From NCBI GenBank assembly GCA_963677135.2, contig CAXXLS010000014.1, positions 545,037 to 609,036 of the forward strand: a DNA stretch of 64,000 bases, written 5' to 3'. The notes beneath the pieces were generated by a model. It was not told where the DNA came from. It saw nothing but the letters and a program-made list of their open reading frames with translations, and did no database searches. The stretch's first letter is position 1. Every line of letters begins with the position of its first letter. Shown here one piece after another: positions 40,472 through 49,055 of the stretch. The DNA is from Seleniibacterium sp963677135. Lineage in GTDB: Bacteria > Desulfobacterota > Desulfuromonadia > Desulfuromonadales > Geopsychrobacteraceae. A program made the position numbers and the translations under genes.

Positions 40472-40990
40472 ATGAAGATCTTGGGCATCGACCCCGGCAG
40501 CAAAGCGACAGGCTACGGTTTCATTGAACAGCGCGGCAACCGCCTGATCCATATCGATAACGGCGCGATTTTCACTCGCAGCCAGGACGCCCTGGCTGCG
40601 CGCCTGCAGCGTATTTACCAGACGCTGTGTGAACTTATCGAGACCTATCAACCCGATGCCGTCGCCGTGGAGCAGGTGTTTATGGCCCGCAATCCGGCTT
40701 CGGCCCTGAAACTTGGGCATGCCCGCGGGGTGGCGCTGCTGGCCGGCATAAACGCCGGGCTGCCGGTTGCCGAATATTCCGCCCTGCAGGTGAAAAGTGC
40801 GGTCGTCGGCTACGGCAAGGCGGCCAAGAACCAGGTCCAGCAGATGACCAAAACCCTGCTGAACCTCCCCGAAATCGCCCAGGAAGATGCGGCGGACGCC
40901 CTGGCCGTGGCCATCTGCCATGCCCACAGCCACCATCTGAACGGACAACTCGGCAGAACCACAACCACAGCCCTAGGAATGAGACGATGA
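40472..40990 (+). CDS. ruvC: Holliday junction resolvase RuvC
   Basis: 172 residues from the ATG at 40472 (MKILGIDPGSKATGYG). The catalytic acidic residues are visible: Asp7 in GIDPG, Glu in VAVEQVFM, and Asp in QEDAADALAVAICHAH. RuvC cuts Holliday junctions during recombinational repair. It starts ten bases after yebC ends, and its stop overlaps the ruvA start by four bases. Part of a yebC-ruvC-ruvA-ruvB operon. Confidence 0.95.
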   Translation: MKILGIDPGSKATGYGFIEQRGNRLIHIDNGAIFTRSQDALAARLQRIYQTLCELIETYQPDAVAVEQVFMARNPASALKLGHARGVALLAGINAGLPVAEYSALQVKSAVVGYGKAAKNQVQQMTKTLLNLPEIAQEDAADALAVAICHAHSHHLNGQLGRTTTTALGMRR

Positions 40991-41589
40991 TTGCCTTGCT
41001 CACCGGCACGATAGCCCTGCGCACCCCCGAACAAATCATTCTCGACGTCGGCGGCGTTGGTTACCGCCTGCAGGTTCCGCTATCCACCTTCTATGCCCTT
41101 CCGGACAGTGGAACGGTGCAGCTTCAGGTCCACACTCACGTCAAGGAAGACGCCATCAGTCTGTACGGGTTTTCAACGGCTGCTGAAAAGGATCTCTTCG
41201 CCCTCCTCATCTCTGTGTCCGGGGTGGGACCAAAACTGGCAATCACGATCCTGTCCCACATTCCCCCCGAGGAGCTGGCCATGGCTTTAAGTCAGGGAGA
41301 TCTGTCAAAGCTGACGGCCATCCCCGGCATCGGCAAAAAGAGTGCGGAACGACTGATTCTGGAACTTCAGGACAAAGCAACCGCCTATGCCGTTGGTGCG
41401 GCAATCGAGCCTGCCGAGGAAAAACCGGGCGAGGCGGGTGAAGACATTCATCAGGACGCCCTCTCCGCCCTGGTCAACCTCGGCTACAAAGAAACCCTCG
41501 CCAAGCGAGCTTTGAAAAACCTTAAAGTTCCTAAAGGAACACCGATTGAGGACGTTCTCAAGGCCGCATTGCAAATACTGTTAAAGTGA
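40987..41589 (+). CDS. ruvA: Holliday junction branch migration protein RuvA
   Basis: 200 residues. Domain I with LDVGGVGYRLQVPLSTF; domain II with two helix-hairpin-helix motifs (SVSGVGPKLAITIL and AIPGIGKKSAERLIL); a flexible acidic linker; and domain III ending DALSALVNLGYKETLAKRAL. RuvA binds four-way junctions and loads RuvB. ATGA overlap with ruvC. Confidence 0.95.
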   Translation: MIALLTGTIALRTPEQIILDVGGVGYRLQVPLSTFYALPDSGTVQLQVHTHVKEDAISLYGFSTAAEKDLFALLISVSGVGPKLAITILSHIPPEELAMALSQGDLSKLTAIPGIGKKSAERLILELQDKATAYAVGAAIEPAEEKPGEAGEDIHQDALSALVNLGYKETLAKRALKNLKVPKGTPIEDVLKAALQILLK

Positions 41590-41605
41590 CGGAAATGGAG
41601 CGGGC

Positions 41606-42631
41606 ATGACCGAGCGTCTGATCAACGGTGAAATTCAGCCGGACGAAGACCACTACGAAGCCGGGCTGCGACCAAAGTCGCTGCAGGAATATGTTGGCCA
41701 AAGCAAAGCAAAGCAAAACCTGCAGGTCTTTATCGATGCGGCCCGACGCCGCAACGAAGCCCTCGACCATGTCCTTTTTTTCGGTCCCCCAGGCCTTGGG
41801 AAAACGACCCTGGCCAACATCATTGCCCAGGAAATGGGGGTCAACATCAAAAGCACATCCGGCCCCGTCATCGAAAAAACCGGCGACCTGGCGGCCATTC
41901 TGACCAACCTCGAGGAAGGGGATGTCCTTTTTATCGATGAAATCCATCGGCTGTCTCCCGTCGTCGAGGAAATTCTGTATCCGGCCATGGAGGACTACCA
42001 GCTTGACATCATGATCGGCCAGGGCCCCTCCGCCCGTACCATCAAACTGGATATTCCACGGTTCACCCTGGTTGGGGCGACGACGAGGGCCGGCCTGCTC
42101 TCTTCGCCATTGCGGGATCGCTTCGGCGTTATCAGCCGACTCGAATTCTACTCCCATGAAGAATTGAAGACGATCGTCAAGCGCAGTGCCGGCATTCTAA
42201 AAATCCAGATCGACGATGAAGGAGCTCTCGAAATTGCCCGCCGCAGCCGAGGTACACCCCGGATCGTCAACCGTCTGCTGCGCAGAGTCAGAGATTTCGC
42301 TGAAATCGAAGGAGATGGTCATATCACCCGGGAGCTGGCAGACCACTCCCTGCAGCGCCTTGAAGTCGACAACCAGGGGCTGGACTTTATGGACAGGCTG
42401 CTGCTGCTGTCCATCATCGACAAGTTCGGAGGCGGCCCCGTCGGGCTGGACACCCTGGCCGCAGCCATCGGAGAAGAGCGAGATACCATCGAAGATGTTA
42501 TTGAGCCGTACCTTATCCAGCAGGGTTTTCTGAACAGAACACCCCGAGGCCGTGTCGCCACCGAGACCTGCTATGAACATTTTCACAAGCCCTTGCATCA
42601 AAAAGCGGATAACGGTCCGCTGTTTGGCTGA
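41606..42631 (+). CDS. ruvB: Holliday junction branch migration helicase RuvB
   Basis: 341 residues. Walker A FFGPPGLGKTTLANII, Walker B VLFIDEIHRL, sensor 1 LVGATTRAGLLSSPLRDRFG, and a C-terminal winged helix with GPVGLDTLAAAIGEERDTIE and RTPRGRVAT. RuvB forms the hexameric AAA+ motor that drives branch migration with RuvA. It is followed after 14 bp by the 765-residue gene in the same direction. Confidence 0.96.
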   Translation: MTERLINGEIQPDEDHYEAGLRPKSLQEYVGQSKAKQNLQVFIDAARRRNEALDHVLFFGPPGLGKTTLANIIAQEMGVNIKSTSGPVIEKTGDLAAILTNLEEGDVLFIDEIHRLSPVVEEILYPAMEDYQLDIMIGQGPSARTIKLDIPRFTLVGATTRAGLLSSPLRDRFGVISRLEFYSHEELKTIVKRSAGILKIQIDDEGALEIARRSRGTPRIVNRLLRRVRDFAEIEGDGHITRELADHSLQRLEVDNQGLDFMDRLLLLSIIDKFGGGPVGLDTLAAAIGEERDTIEDVIEPYLIQQGFLNRTPRGRVATETCYEHFHKPLHQKADNGPLFG

Positions 42632-42645
42632 TTCCGACCATAATT

Positions 42646-44943
42646 ATGTCTGAACATATTCAACAATTCACCCAGCAGCTGGCCAGTTGGTCACGGACCA
42701 TCATCGAGTTCGGCCGACTCCCTTTCCGCCGGGTTGAAACCTATCCGACAATCGCGACCGACCTCGGCACGGTGCAACCTCCCCTGGTTTTCTGGATCAA
42801 CCGCCAGAGCCTTATGGCCGGAGGTATCCTGCTGATCCCGGAGACCGGCAGCGAGCCGGACCTTGAATTGGGCTGTGCCTGCTGCGAAGCTCTTGGGCTG
42901 AAACACTTCGTCACCTGGGAGGCCAGACAGGTCAGAATATGGCAGACCGACAATCGCCAGGTCAGTACAGAACGTTGCCTGCCGCTTCAGGCCCCGGAGC
43001 AGCCGGACACCTTTCGCTATCTATTGGAAGACGTTCTTAACGCCTTGAAACTGCTCGCTATTATCGGCGCAGTCCCGCCGCAGAAGCTTGCTCCCCAATA
43101 TTTCAACAATCTGTTCCAGATCACCCTGGAGCAGACCGCCCAGAGCCTGATTGAAGACTATCGGAAGCTGCGTTCCGAGCATGACGATTTTCGAAAAATC
43201 GACCTTGATTACCAGGCCCATGAAGCGAACCGCATATTCCTGCTCAAAATCCTCGCTCTGCTGCTTTTTGACGAACTTCCCGGAGCAACGCAGCCTGAAA
43301 AGCTTGAGGAGGTCATCGATCAGTGCGTCGGATCACTGCCGGCCGAATTGAGCTCCATTCTGCTACAGCCTGGTATCGTCGATGCTCCCGCTCTGCCCCT
43401 GAGTGCAGCGATCGGCTTTCATCACCTGCTGATGCGTTTGCAGCAGTTATCCTGGGCCGAAAATACCGACCGGGCCGTCCACAGTCTGAACCAGCTGATC
43501 AGTAGCTGGTATCCGGCACGGAACATCTGCCTGAGCGGAGATATCTGTATCAATCCCGCGGCCCCTCAAAATAGGGACTTCAGCAGCTACCTGTTGTCAG
43601 ACCAGCTGCCGGTCCTGGCCGCCACCGGCCTGCTGGCAAGGGCATCCTCACAAGCGTTGCCGCAGCTGATCTTCGGGTCGGTTTTCCTGTATCAAGGAGA
43701 AATGAACCCGTCCGGCACGGTTTCAGCGCGTCTGCTCGATCAGAATCTCGTTACCGGACAGGAGCGCCAGGATATTGCCATCAGCCTACGCAAGGCATGG
43801 CCGAGCAGACGCTTTAAAATTCGGGCTGGACAGCCGCGCTGGCTCTGGGAATTCATTTATTTACTGGGGGTCACTCCTGGCGAAACCAAACTCCATCTGG
43901 AGCTTCCCCTGAGTGCACTTAAAACCCCCGGGGACGGAATCCTGTGGCAGGTACTTGCTGAGCATTGTGCCATCGACCGGATCCTTAAAAATTCCGAACA
44001 GGAGATCATTCTCCAGATCAGGAAATCGCCTGACCAGGCAGACAGCCTGCAGATCTTGACGGGGTCTGAGGAGAGAATCCTGGACCTTCCCATCGAAGCC
44101 CCACAGCTGCGCACAAGAATCCTTCTGACTCTGCTTCTCCCGGACGAAGTATTTCGCCTGCTTGGAGAAGAAATCACATGGTACTCTCCCGAGGTGGCGG
44201 TCGAATCCCCCCGGGGCTGGGAACTCTACACCCGCAGCAAACTGTTTCAATTATTCAGAGCAATTCTTTCCAGCTCTACCAAAGTGACCAGAGAGACGAC
44301 GACCTTCAAGCCGGAAGAAGTCCCCTGCCCCGACCTGCCCTATATCAAGGAGCTGGCCTTGACATCGCTGCGCAATAACAGCCGCCAGGCGTCCATCGAC
44401 AAACTCCTGGCAGACTTGCTGAACAAACCGATCCTGACAAATCTTGAGATCCCCCGCCAGGCCCAGGCGACCGACAGCCAACTTCCGGCTACCGAAATCA
44501 CCGAGGAGATGAAAGAGAATCTCAAAGAACTGATTCTCGCCCATGGCCGGCCGGACTTCCCTGAACAATACTTCTATTTTCTGGAGCAACCGCAGCTGGT
44601 GAGCTACCGCCTGACGCCGCCTCTGGTATCAAAAGGGAGTATTCTCGGCCAATTCGAGCTGGAAGATGCCAACGGCCAACGGATTGAGGGATATGGAGAA
44701 GAGTTGGAGCAGGCCCTGATGATCTGTGCCGAAATCGGAAAAAAGCACTTTGAATTGCCCAGTGACAGGTATCAGCTGACAAGACTTCTGGAATATTATA
44801 AAAAGGACCTGGGAGCCTTATACAAAACCCTGGAGCAGCACTGCTACAGTCTTATTGAAAATCCGCAGGCGGCCCGCAAACAGATTCAGGTTATCTGGCA
44901 GGAACTGCAGTTGCCAGGTCCCGGATGGTTCAAAAATCGATAA
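42646..44943 (+). CDS. Large protein of unknown function in the ruv operon
   Basis: 765 residues, soluble, no signal peptide or membrane helix. The N-terminal 110 residues alternate strands and helices (RRVETYP, then LVFWINR, then GGILLIPETG, then ELGCACCEALGLKHFVTW, then VRIWQTD). This resembles the nuclease-fold N-domain of restriction subunits (HSDR_N-like), but the catalytic Asp and Glu-x-Lys are not clearly kept. The middle is helical and Leu/Gln-rich. The C-terminal 250 residues include ETTTFKPEEVPCPDLPYIKE and a final helical segment (DLGALYKTLEQHCYSLIE). It lies 14 bp after ruvB, so it is probably co-expressed with the RuvABC resolvasome. I recognise no characterised family. Confidence 0.85.
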   Translation: MSEHIQQFTQQLASWSRTIIEFGRLPFRRVETYPTIATDLGTVQPPLVFWINRQSLMAGGILLIPETGSEPDLELGCACCEALGLKHFVTWEARQVRIWQTDNRQVSTERCLPLQAPEQPDTFRYLLEDVLNALKLLAIIGAVPPQKLAPQYFNNLFQITLEQTAQSLIEDYRKLRSEHDDFRKIDLDYQAHEANRIFLLKILALLLFDELPGATQPEKLEEVIDQCVGSLPAELSSILLQPGIVDAPALPLSAAIGFHHLLMRLQQLSWAENTDRAVHSLNQLISSWYPARNICLSGDICINPAAPQNRDFSSYLLSDQLPVLAATGLLARASSQALPQLIFGSVFLYQGEMNPSGTVSARLLDQNLVTGQERQDIAISLRKAWPSRRFKIRAGQPRWLWEFIYLLGVTPGETKLHLELPLSALKTPGDGILWQVLAEHCAIDRILKNSEQEIILQIRKSPDQADSLQILTGSEERILDLPIEAPQLRTRILLTLLLPDEVFRLLGEEITWYSPEVAVESPRGWELYTRSKLFQLFRAILSSSTKVTRETTTFKPEEVPCPDLPYIKELALTSLRNNSRQASIDKLLADLLNKPILTNLEIPRQAQATDSQLPATEITEEMKENLKELILAHGRPDFPEQYFYFLEQPQLVSYRLTPPLVSKGSILGQFELEDANGQRIEGYGEELEQALMICAEIGKKHFELPSDRYQLTRLLEYYKKDLGALYKTLEQHCYSLIENPQAARKQIQVIWQELQLPGPGWFKNR

Positions 44944-44969
44944 CGGAATTCGGACGGAACATTTTAACC

Positions 44970-45512
44970 ATGCAAATATTACTTCATGTCTGCTGCGGCA
45001 ACTGTGCGATCTACCCGGTTAAGGTGTTGCGACAGCAAAATCATCTGGTCACCGGCTTTTTCTACAATAACAACATCCACCCTTACCAGGAGTTCAACAG
45101 GCGTCTGGAGACGGCCAGGGAATATGCCGAGCGCGTCGACCTGCCCCTGATTGTAAACGAGGACTACCAGCTTGAAGAATTTCTGGCCAATGTCGCCAAG
45201 GATCCGGGAAACCGTTGCGAATACTGTTATAAATCAAGGCTTTTGGCCACCGCCCGGGAAGCACGGCGGCTTGGGCTGGAAGGGTTTACCACCACCCTGC
45301 TCTATTCCAGGTACCAGAAACACCAGGATATTCTTGCCTACGGACAGCAACTGGCAACGGAATATCAGCTGGTCTTCCATTACGAGGATTATCGCCTCGG
45401 GTGGAATGAAGGCATTCGCGCATCCAAGGAGATGGGACTGTACCGCCAGCAATATTGCGGCTGTATCTACTCAGAGAAAGACCGTTATTTCCCGCGGAAA
45501 AAGACAGTCTGA
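44970..45512 (+). CDS. queH: Epoxyqueuosine reductase QueH
   Basis: 180 residues from the ATG at 44970; an ATG at 44925 in frame lies inside the previous gene. Family cysteines: C8, C9 and C12 (HVCCGNC; usually CCGPC), C83 and C86 (NRCEYC), and C163 and C165 (YCGC), together with FTTTLLYSRYQKH. QueH (DUF208) reduces epoxyqueuosine to queuosine in tRNA using Fe-S and iron centres, replacing the cobalamin-dependent QueG. The Pro-to-Asn change at CCGNC does not remove a Cys. Last gene of the yebC-ruv operon. Confidence 0.92.
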   Translation: MQILLHVCCGNCAIYPVKVLRQQNHLVTGFFYNNNIHPYQEFNRRLETAREYAERVDLPLIVNEDYQLEEFLANVAKDPGNRCEYCYKSRLLATAREARRLGLEGFTTTLLYSRYQKHQDILAYGQQLATEYQLVFHYEDYRLGWNEGIRASKEMGLYRQQYCGCIYSEKDRYFPRKKTV

Positions 45513-45566
45513 CCGGCCCTCGGCCGGGCCATGGGGAGCATTGTTTCAAGGCCGAATAAAAAATGC

Positions 45567-45762
45567 TATAATCTTTGTGATATCATTTATTTAGCCGGAC
45601 AACACCCGAAGCTCCCAGCTTGCTGCTGTCCGGCGCGAGAAACACAGCGAACACGTCTGAGCGCGTCTGCGGACAGTTTAACGACGGCGCAGGCCGACAC
45701 CAAGGGCTTAACAACAACCGTTTCCGGATAGACATTGGCTATCTCGCAAAGAGGAGGACGAT
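45567..45762 (+). promoter_or_regulatory. Promoter and structured leader of the phasin-like gene
   Basis: A perfect TATAAT (45567-45572) has TTTCAA 17 bp upstream (45544-45549). The transcript would have an untranslated leader of about 180 bases. It opens with a stem GCCGGACA (45594-45601)/TGTCCGGC (45627-45634) enclosing AAGC/GCTT, followed by a GC-rich stretch. I match it to no known RNA family. Confidence 0.5.
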
Positions 45763-46068
45763 ATGCTGGAATTATTTGAAAAAACCCTGCTGGCTGGCAT
45801 TGGTACGTTGGCCCTGACCCAGAAAAAAGCTGAAGAACTCAAAGACGATCTCAAAGAGAGATTCAATCTTTCCGAAGAGGAAGGGAAAAAGTTTCTGGAA
45901 AAATTGCAAAGTATGGTCAAAGAGAATCAGGCCAAGCTCGAGGAACTGGCCCATGAAGAGGTGAAAAAGGCCTGCGAGAGAGCGGGACTGGTAACCGAGG
46001 AAGAGCTGACCAAGCTGAAGAGAAAAGTGGAGCACCTGGAAAAGCAACTTAAAGCCCAGGAAAAATAG
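45763..46068 (+). CDS. Phasin-family-like coiled-coil protein
   Basis: 101 residues, highly charged and helical. The start LLAGIGTLALTQKKAEELKD is seen in small phasin-like proteins (PhaF/PhaI-like, polyhydroxyalkanoate granule-associated). The end is a Lys/Glu coiled coil (LTKLKRKVEHLEKQLKAQEK). AGGAGGACGAT precedes the start. In this lineage such proteins are often encoded next to an ABC1/UbiB-family kinase, as here (14 bp gap). Granule association is inferred from family resemblance; no PHA synthase gene is nearby. Confidence 0.75.
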   Translation: MLELFEKTLLAGIGTLALTQKKAEELKDDLKERFNLSEEEGKKFLEKLQSMVKENQAKLEELAHEEVKKACERAGLVTEEELTKLKRKVEHLEKQLKAQEK

Positions 46069-46082
46069 AATGTCTGCGCCAG

Positions 46083-47774
46083 ATGACTCCTATTAACCGA
46101 ATGAACAGAAATATCCGCTCACTCAAACGTTACCGGCAGGTCCTTGCCATTCTTATCAAATATGGCTTTGGCCACATTGTCGAGCAGCTCAACATTGACT
46201 ACTATGTCCAGCTGGGCAAGCGCATTGTGTCCTTGGGGACCGCTTCAAAAGAGATCGAGAGACTCACCCAGGGAGCCAGGTTCCGCCTGGCTCTTGAAGA
46301 ACTCGGTCCGACCTTTATTAAACTCGGACAATTGTTATCGACCCGCCCCGATCTGGTTCCGGCAGAAATTATCGATGAACTGCAGAAACTTCAGGATCAC
46401 ATCCCCGGCGTGCCCTTTGAGGAGATCGCCGCAGCCATTCATGCCGAACTGGGCAAACCCGTAGAAGAGGTTTTCCATACCTTCGAAAAGAGCCCCCTGG
46501 CGACCGCAAGTATCGCCCAGGTACATCGTGGGACATTGACCGGGGGCGAAGAAATCGTCTGCAAGGTCCGCCGACCGGGAATAGAGACGGTGATCGCTAC
46601 CGACATGGATATCATGATGGGCCTTGCCTATCTCATCGAAAAGCACCTCCCCGGCGGTGATCTCTACGACCCCATCGGCCTGGTCAAGGAATTCCGTCGG
46701 GCCATCAACCGCGAACTGGATTTTACCAGTGAAGGACGTACCACGGATCGCTTTCATGTTAATTTTAAAGACGATTCAAGCGTCCAAATCCCCAAAGTCT
46801 ACTGGAACTACACCGGTAAAACCGTACTGACCCTGGAATATCTCGACGGCCTCAAAATTTCCGATCTCAGTACCCTTCAGGAGCAGGGGATTGATCTGCG
46901 TCTTATCGCTCGAAACGGTGCGGACAACTTTCTCAAGCAGGTCTTCATCCACGGACTCTTTCATGCTGACCCACATCCGGGCAACCTCAAGGTCATGCCC
47001 GACAACGTCATCGGTATTCTCGATTTCGGGATGGTCGGCAGGCTAGATGAAGACACCAAAATTCAACTGACCGAACTGCTGCTGTCGATCCTGCGCCGGG
47101 ACGTCGATAATATTATCTCCCAGCTGGTCTATTCCGGCGACCTGCATGACGAACAGAACCTAAGAGGCCTGAAAAGAGACCTGACCGAGTTTATCGACGA
47201 CTATTACGATATTCTTCTGGAGGATCTCAAAGTCGGCAAGCTCCTGATCGATTTCATTGACATCCTGACTGAATATCAGATCAAGTTTCCGTCCAATCTG
47301 ATGCTGCTGTCCAGGGCTCTTATCGCCATGGAAGGGCTCGGGCGACAACTGGATCCCGACTTCAACATGGTTGAACAGCTCAAACCGTTCGCCGAAAAAA
47401 TCGTGAAAGATCGCTACACGATAGGTCACATTGGCAAGGAAATGACGAAAGTTATCCAGTCATACCAGGCCCTCGGAAAAAGTCTGCCTCTGGACATCAA
47501 GGAATTTATCAACCGCGTCAACCGCAACAAATTCAAAATGGACCTTGAACATCGCGGACTGGAAAGCCTTATTCATAACCTTGATAAATCAAGTAACAGG
47601 ATATCATTCAGCCTGGTTATCGCTGCTCTCATCATCGGTTCCTCTCTGATTATGCAAATCGACAAGGGACCCATGCTTTTCGGTTTTCCACTGCTCGGTC
47701 TGATCGGTTACAGCGTTGCCGCATTCCTCGGTTTTGGTCTGGCCATAGCTATTCTGCGATCAGGACGGCTGTAA
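46083..47774 (+). CDS. UbiB/AarF (ABC1) family atypical kinase
   Basis: 563 residues. The ABC1 hallmark K-x-G-Q is seen in LGPTFIKLGQLLSTRPDL. The Ala-rich nucleotide loop is ATASIAQVHRGTL. The catalytic block FHADPHPGN and metal motif ILDFGMVGRL are intact. Two C-terminal membrane helices (SLVIAALIIGSSLIMQI and LLGLIGYSVAAFLGFGLAIAIL) anchor it. UbiB proteins support synthesis or extraction of isoprenoid quinones at the membrane by ATPase activity; in a menaquinone-using anaerobe the cargo may differ. A Met at residue 7 is an alternative start. Probably co-transcribed with the phasin-like gene. Confidence 0.9.
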   Translation: MTPINRMNRNIRSLKRYRQVLAILIKYGFGHIVEQLNIDYYVQLGKRIVSLGTASKEIERLTQGARFRLALEELGPTFIKLGQLLSTRPDLVPAEIIDELQKLQDHIPGVPFEEIAAAIHAELGKPVEEVFHTFEKSPLATASIAQVHRGTLTGGEEIVCKVRRPGIETVIATDMDIMMGLAYLIEKHLPGGDLYDPIGLVKEFRRAINRELDFTSEGRTTDRFHVNFKDDSSVQIPKVYWNYTGKTVLTLEYLDGLKISDLSTLQEQGIDLRLIARNGADNFLKQVFIHGLFHADPHPGNLKVMPDNVIGILDFGMVGRLDEDTKIQLTELLLSILRRDVDNIISQLVYSGDLHDEQNLRGLKRDLTEFIDDYYDILLEDLKVGKLLIDFIDILTEYQIKFPSNLMLLSRALIAMEGLGRQLDPDFNMVEQLKPFAEKIVKDRYTIGHIGKEMTKVIQSYQALGKSLPLDIKEFINRVNRNKFKMDLEHRGLESLIHNLDKSSNRISFSLVIAALIIGSSLIMQIDKGPMLFGFPLLGLIGYSVAAFLGFGLAIAILRSGRL

Positions 47775-47782
47775 GGACCCGG

Positions 47783-47810
47783 AATGTGTTGCCGCCGGCA
47801 CACATTTTCA
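47783..47810 (+). terminator. Probable terminator of the ubiB-family gene
   Basis: AATGTG (47783-47788)/CACATT (47801-47806) with an inner TGCC/GGCA and TTTTC at the end, ten bases after the stop. Confidence 0.65.
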
Positions 47811-47911
47811 TCAATTCCGTGTAGCGGTTGCAACACGCCTTGGTGGAATTAATCTTCCGAATACTCATTCCTTCGCAGTATCAGCAACTTGCAAAACTAC
47901 AAAATCTTGGC

Positions 47912-47954
47912 AAAGGTATTGCATATCTAATAATATGAAATATGCAATACCTTT
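47912..47954. repeat. 15-bp perfect inverted repeat upstream of lpxC
   Basis: AAAGGTATTGCATAT (47912-47926) is exactly inverted at 47940-47954 with a 13-base AT-rich spacer. It ends 32 bases before the lpxC start and is followed by TTTGTTTT-like sequence. It could be a binding site for a dimeric regulator or a transcript hairpin. Confidence 0.8.
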
Positions 47955-47986
47955 TGTTTTGATAAATTATATAGATCGGAAAAACA

Positions 47987-48916
47987 ATGATTCTTCAAAA
48001 GACAATCGCCAAAGTCACGACTATTTCAGGTATCGGCTTGCACTCTGGAGCGCGGATCGATATGAAACTTCGCCCCGCCCAGGAAAATACAGGGATCGTT
48101 TTCCACCGCACCGATGGTGAACAGATTGTCGATATTAAAGCCTGCTCTGAAAACGTTGTTGATACGCGCATGGCGACTGTTATCGGCCGTCAAGGTGTCT
48201 CCGTCTCCACCATAGAACACTTTATGGCCGCGTTGGCCGCAATGGGTATCGACAATCTGCACGTTGACATCAACGGACCTGAGGTTCCTGTCCTTGACGG
48301 CAGTGCCGCTCCGTTCATCCGTGAAATTCAACAAGCCGGAGTACGGTCCCTGAATGCCAGCAGAAAATTCATCGCTATCCGCAAACCTCTTGAGATTATA
48401 GAAGGGGAAAAGCGGATCAGCATTATCCCGTCACGCTTTTTCCGGGTCTCTTTTGATATCGCCTTTGATCACCCGGCGATCGGCGTGCAAAACTACAGTC
48501 TCAAGTTTTCTACCGACAGTTTCTGTAAAGAAGTTGCTGCGGCAAGAACATTCGGATTTCTTCATGAGGTCGAATACCTGAAGGCCAACGGCCTGGCTCG
48601 CGGAGGCTCCCTTGAAAATGCCGTCGTTATCGACGATAACGGTATTATGAACCCTGAAGGGCTGCGTTTCAGTAATGAATTCGTCCGCCATAAAATCCTC
48701 GATGCCTGCGGTGACTTCAGCCTTATCGGTGCTCCGATTCTCGGCCATATCAAAGCATTCAAGGCCGGCCATGACCTGAATGCCAAAATGGTCAGAAAAA
48801 TCGAAGAGAACCCCAGCCACTGGACCTATGTCGAATTTACCGAGCAGGCACTGCAGGAAGCCCAAAGAGCGAATACCAAAGCGTTTGCCATAGATTTGGC
48901 CTGGCATAAAGCCTGA
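47987..48916 (+). CDS. lpxC: UDP-3-O-acyl-N-acetylglucosamine deacetylase LpxC
   Basis: 309 residues. Zinc ligands H78 (STIEHFMAA), H235 and D239 (RHKILDACGD); catalytic Glu77 and His262 (KAGHDLN). Also GIGLHSG near the N-terminus and AARTFGF in the middle. LpxC carries out the committed step of lipid A synthesis, confirming a Gram-negative envelope. Here it is a single-gene unit between its own leader with a 15-bp inverted repeat and a very strong terminator, unlike the ftsZ-linked arrangement of enterobacteria. The ribosome-binding site is weak (GATCGGAAAAAC). Confidence 0.95.
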   Translation: MILQKTIAKVTTISGIGLHSGARIDMKLRPAQENTGIVFHRTDGEQIVDIKACSENVVDTRMATVIGRQGVSVSTIEHFMAALAAMGIDNLHVDINGPEVPVLDGSAAPFIREIQQAGVRSLNASRKFIAIRKPLEIIEGEKRISIIPSRFFRVSFDIAFDHPAIGVQNYSLKFSTDSFCKEVAAARTFGFLHEVEYLKANGLARGGSLENAVVIDDNGIMNPEGLRFSNEFVRHKILDACGDFSLIGAPILGHIKAFKAGHDLNAKMVRKIEENPSHWTYVEFTEQALQEAQRANTKAFAIDLAWHKA

Positions 48917-48930
48917 GAAAATAACCACTG

Positions 48931-48980
48931 AGAATTAAATAAAAAAAGCAGCCTGAAGGCTGCTTTTTTTATTTAATTCT
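48931..48980. terminator. Very strong bidirectional terminator after lpxC
   Basis: A 23-bp perfect stem (48931-48953 with 48958-48980) with a TGAA loop, GC core GCAGCC/GGCTGC and long A/T arms. Confidence 0.95.
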
Positions 48981-49000
48981 GATCACAATTTCCGTCATAC

Positions 49001-49027
49001 TTAAAGACTCCTGAAGAGTATCTTTAA
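49001..49027. promoter_or_regulatory. Inverted repeat upstream of ntrY
   Basis: TTAAAGA (49001-49007) and TCTTTAA (49021-49027) with inner CTC/GAG pairing, 28 bases before the ntrY start. It is symmetric enough for a regulator site in the ntrYX promoter region; the protein is unknown. Confidence 0.35.
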
Positions 49028-49055
49028 CCAGCAATCAAAACTTCTTGGTAAATAG

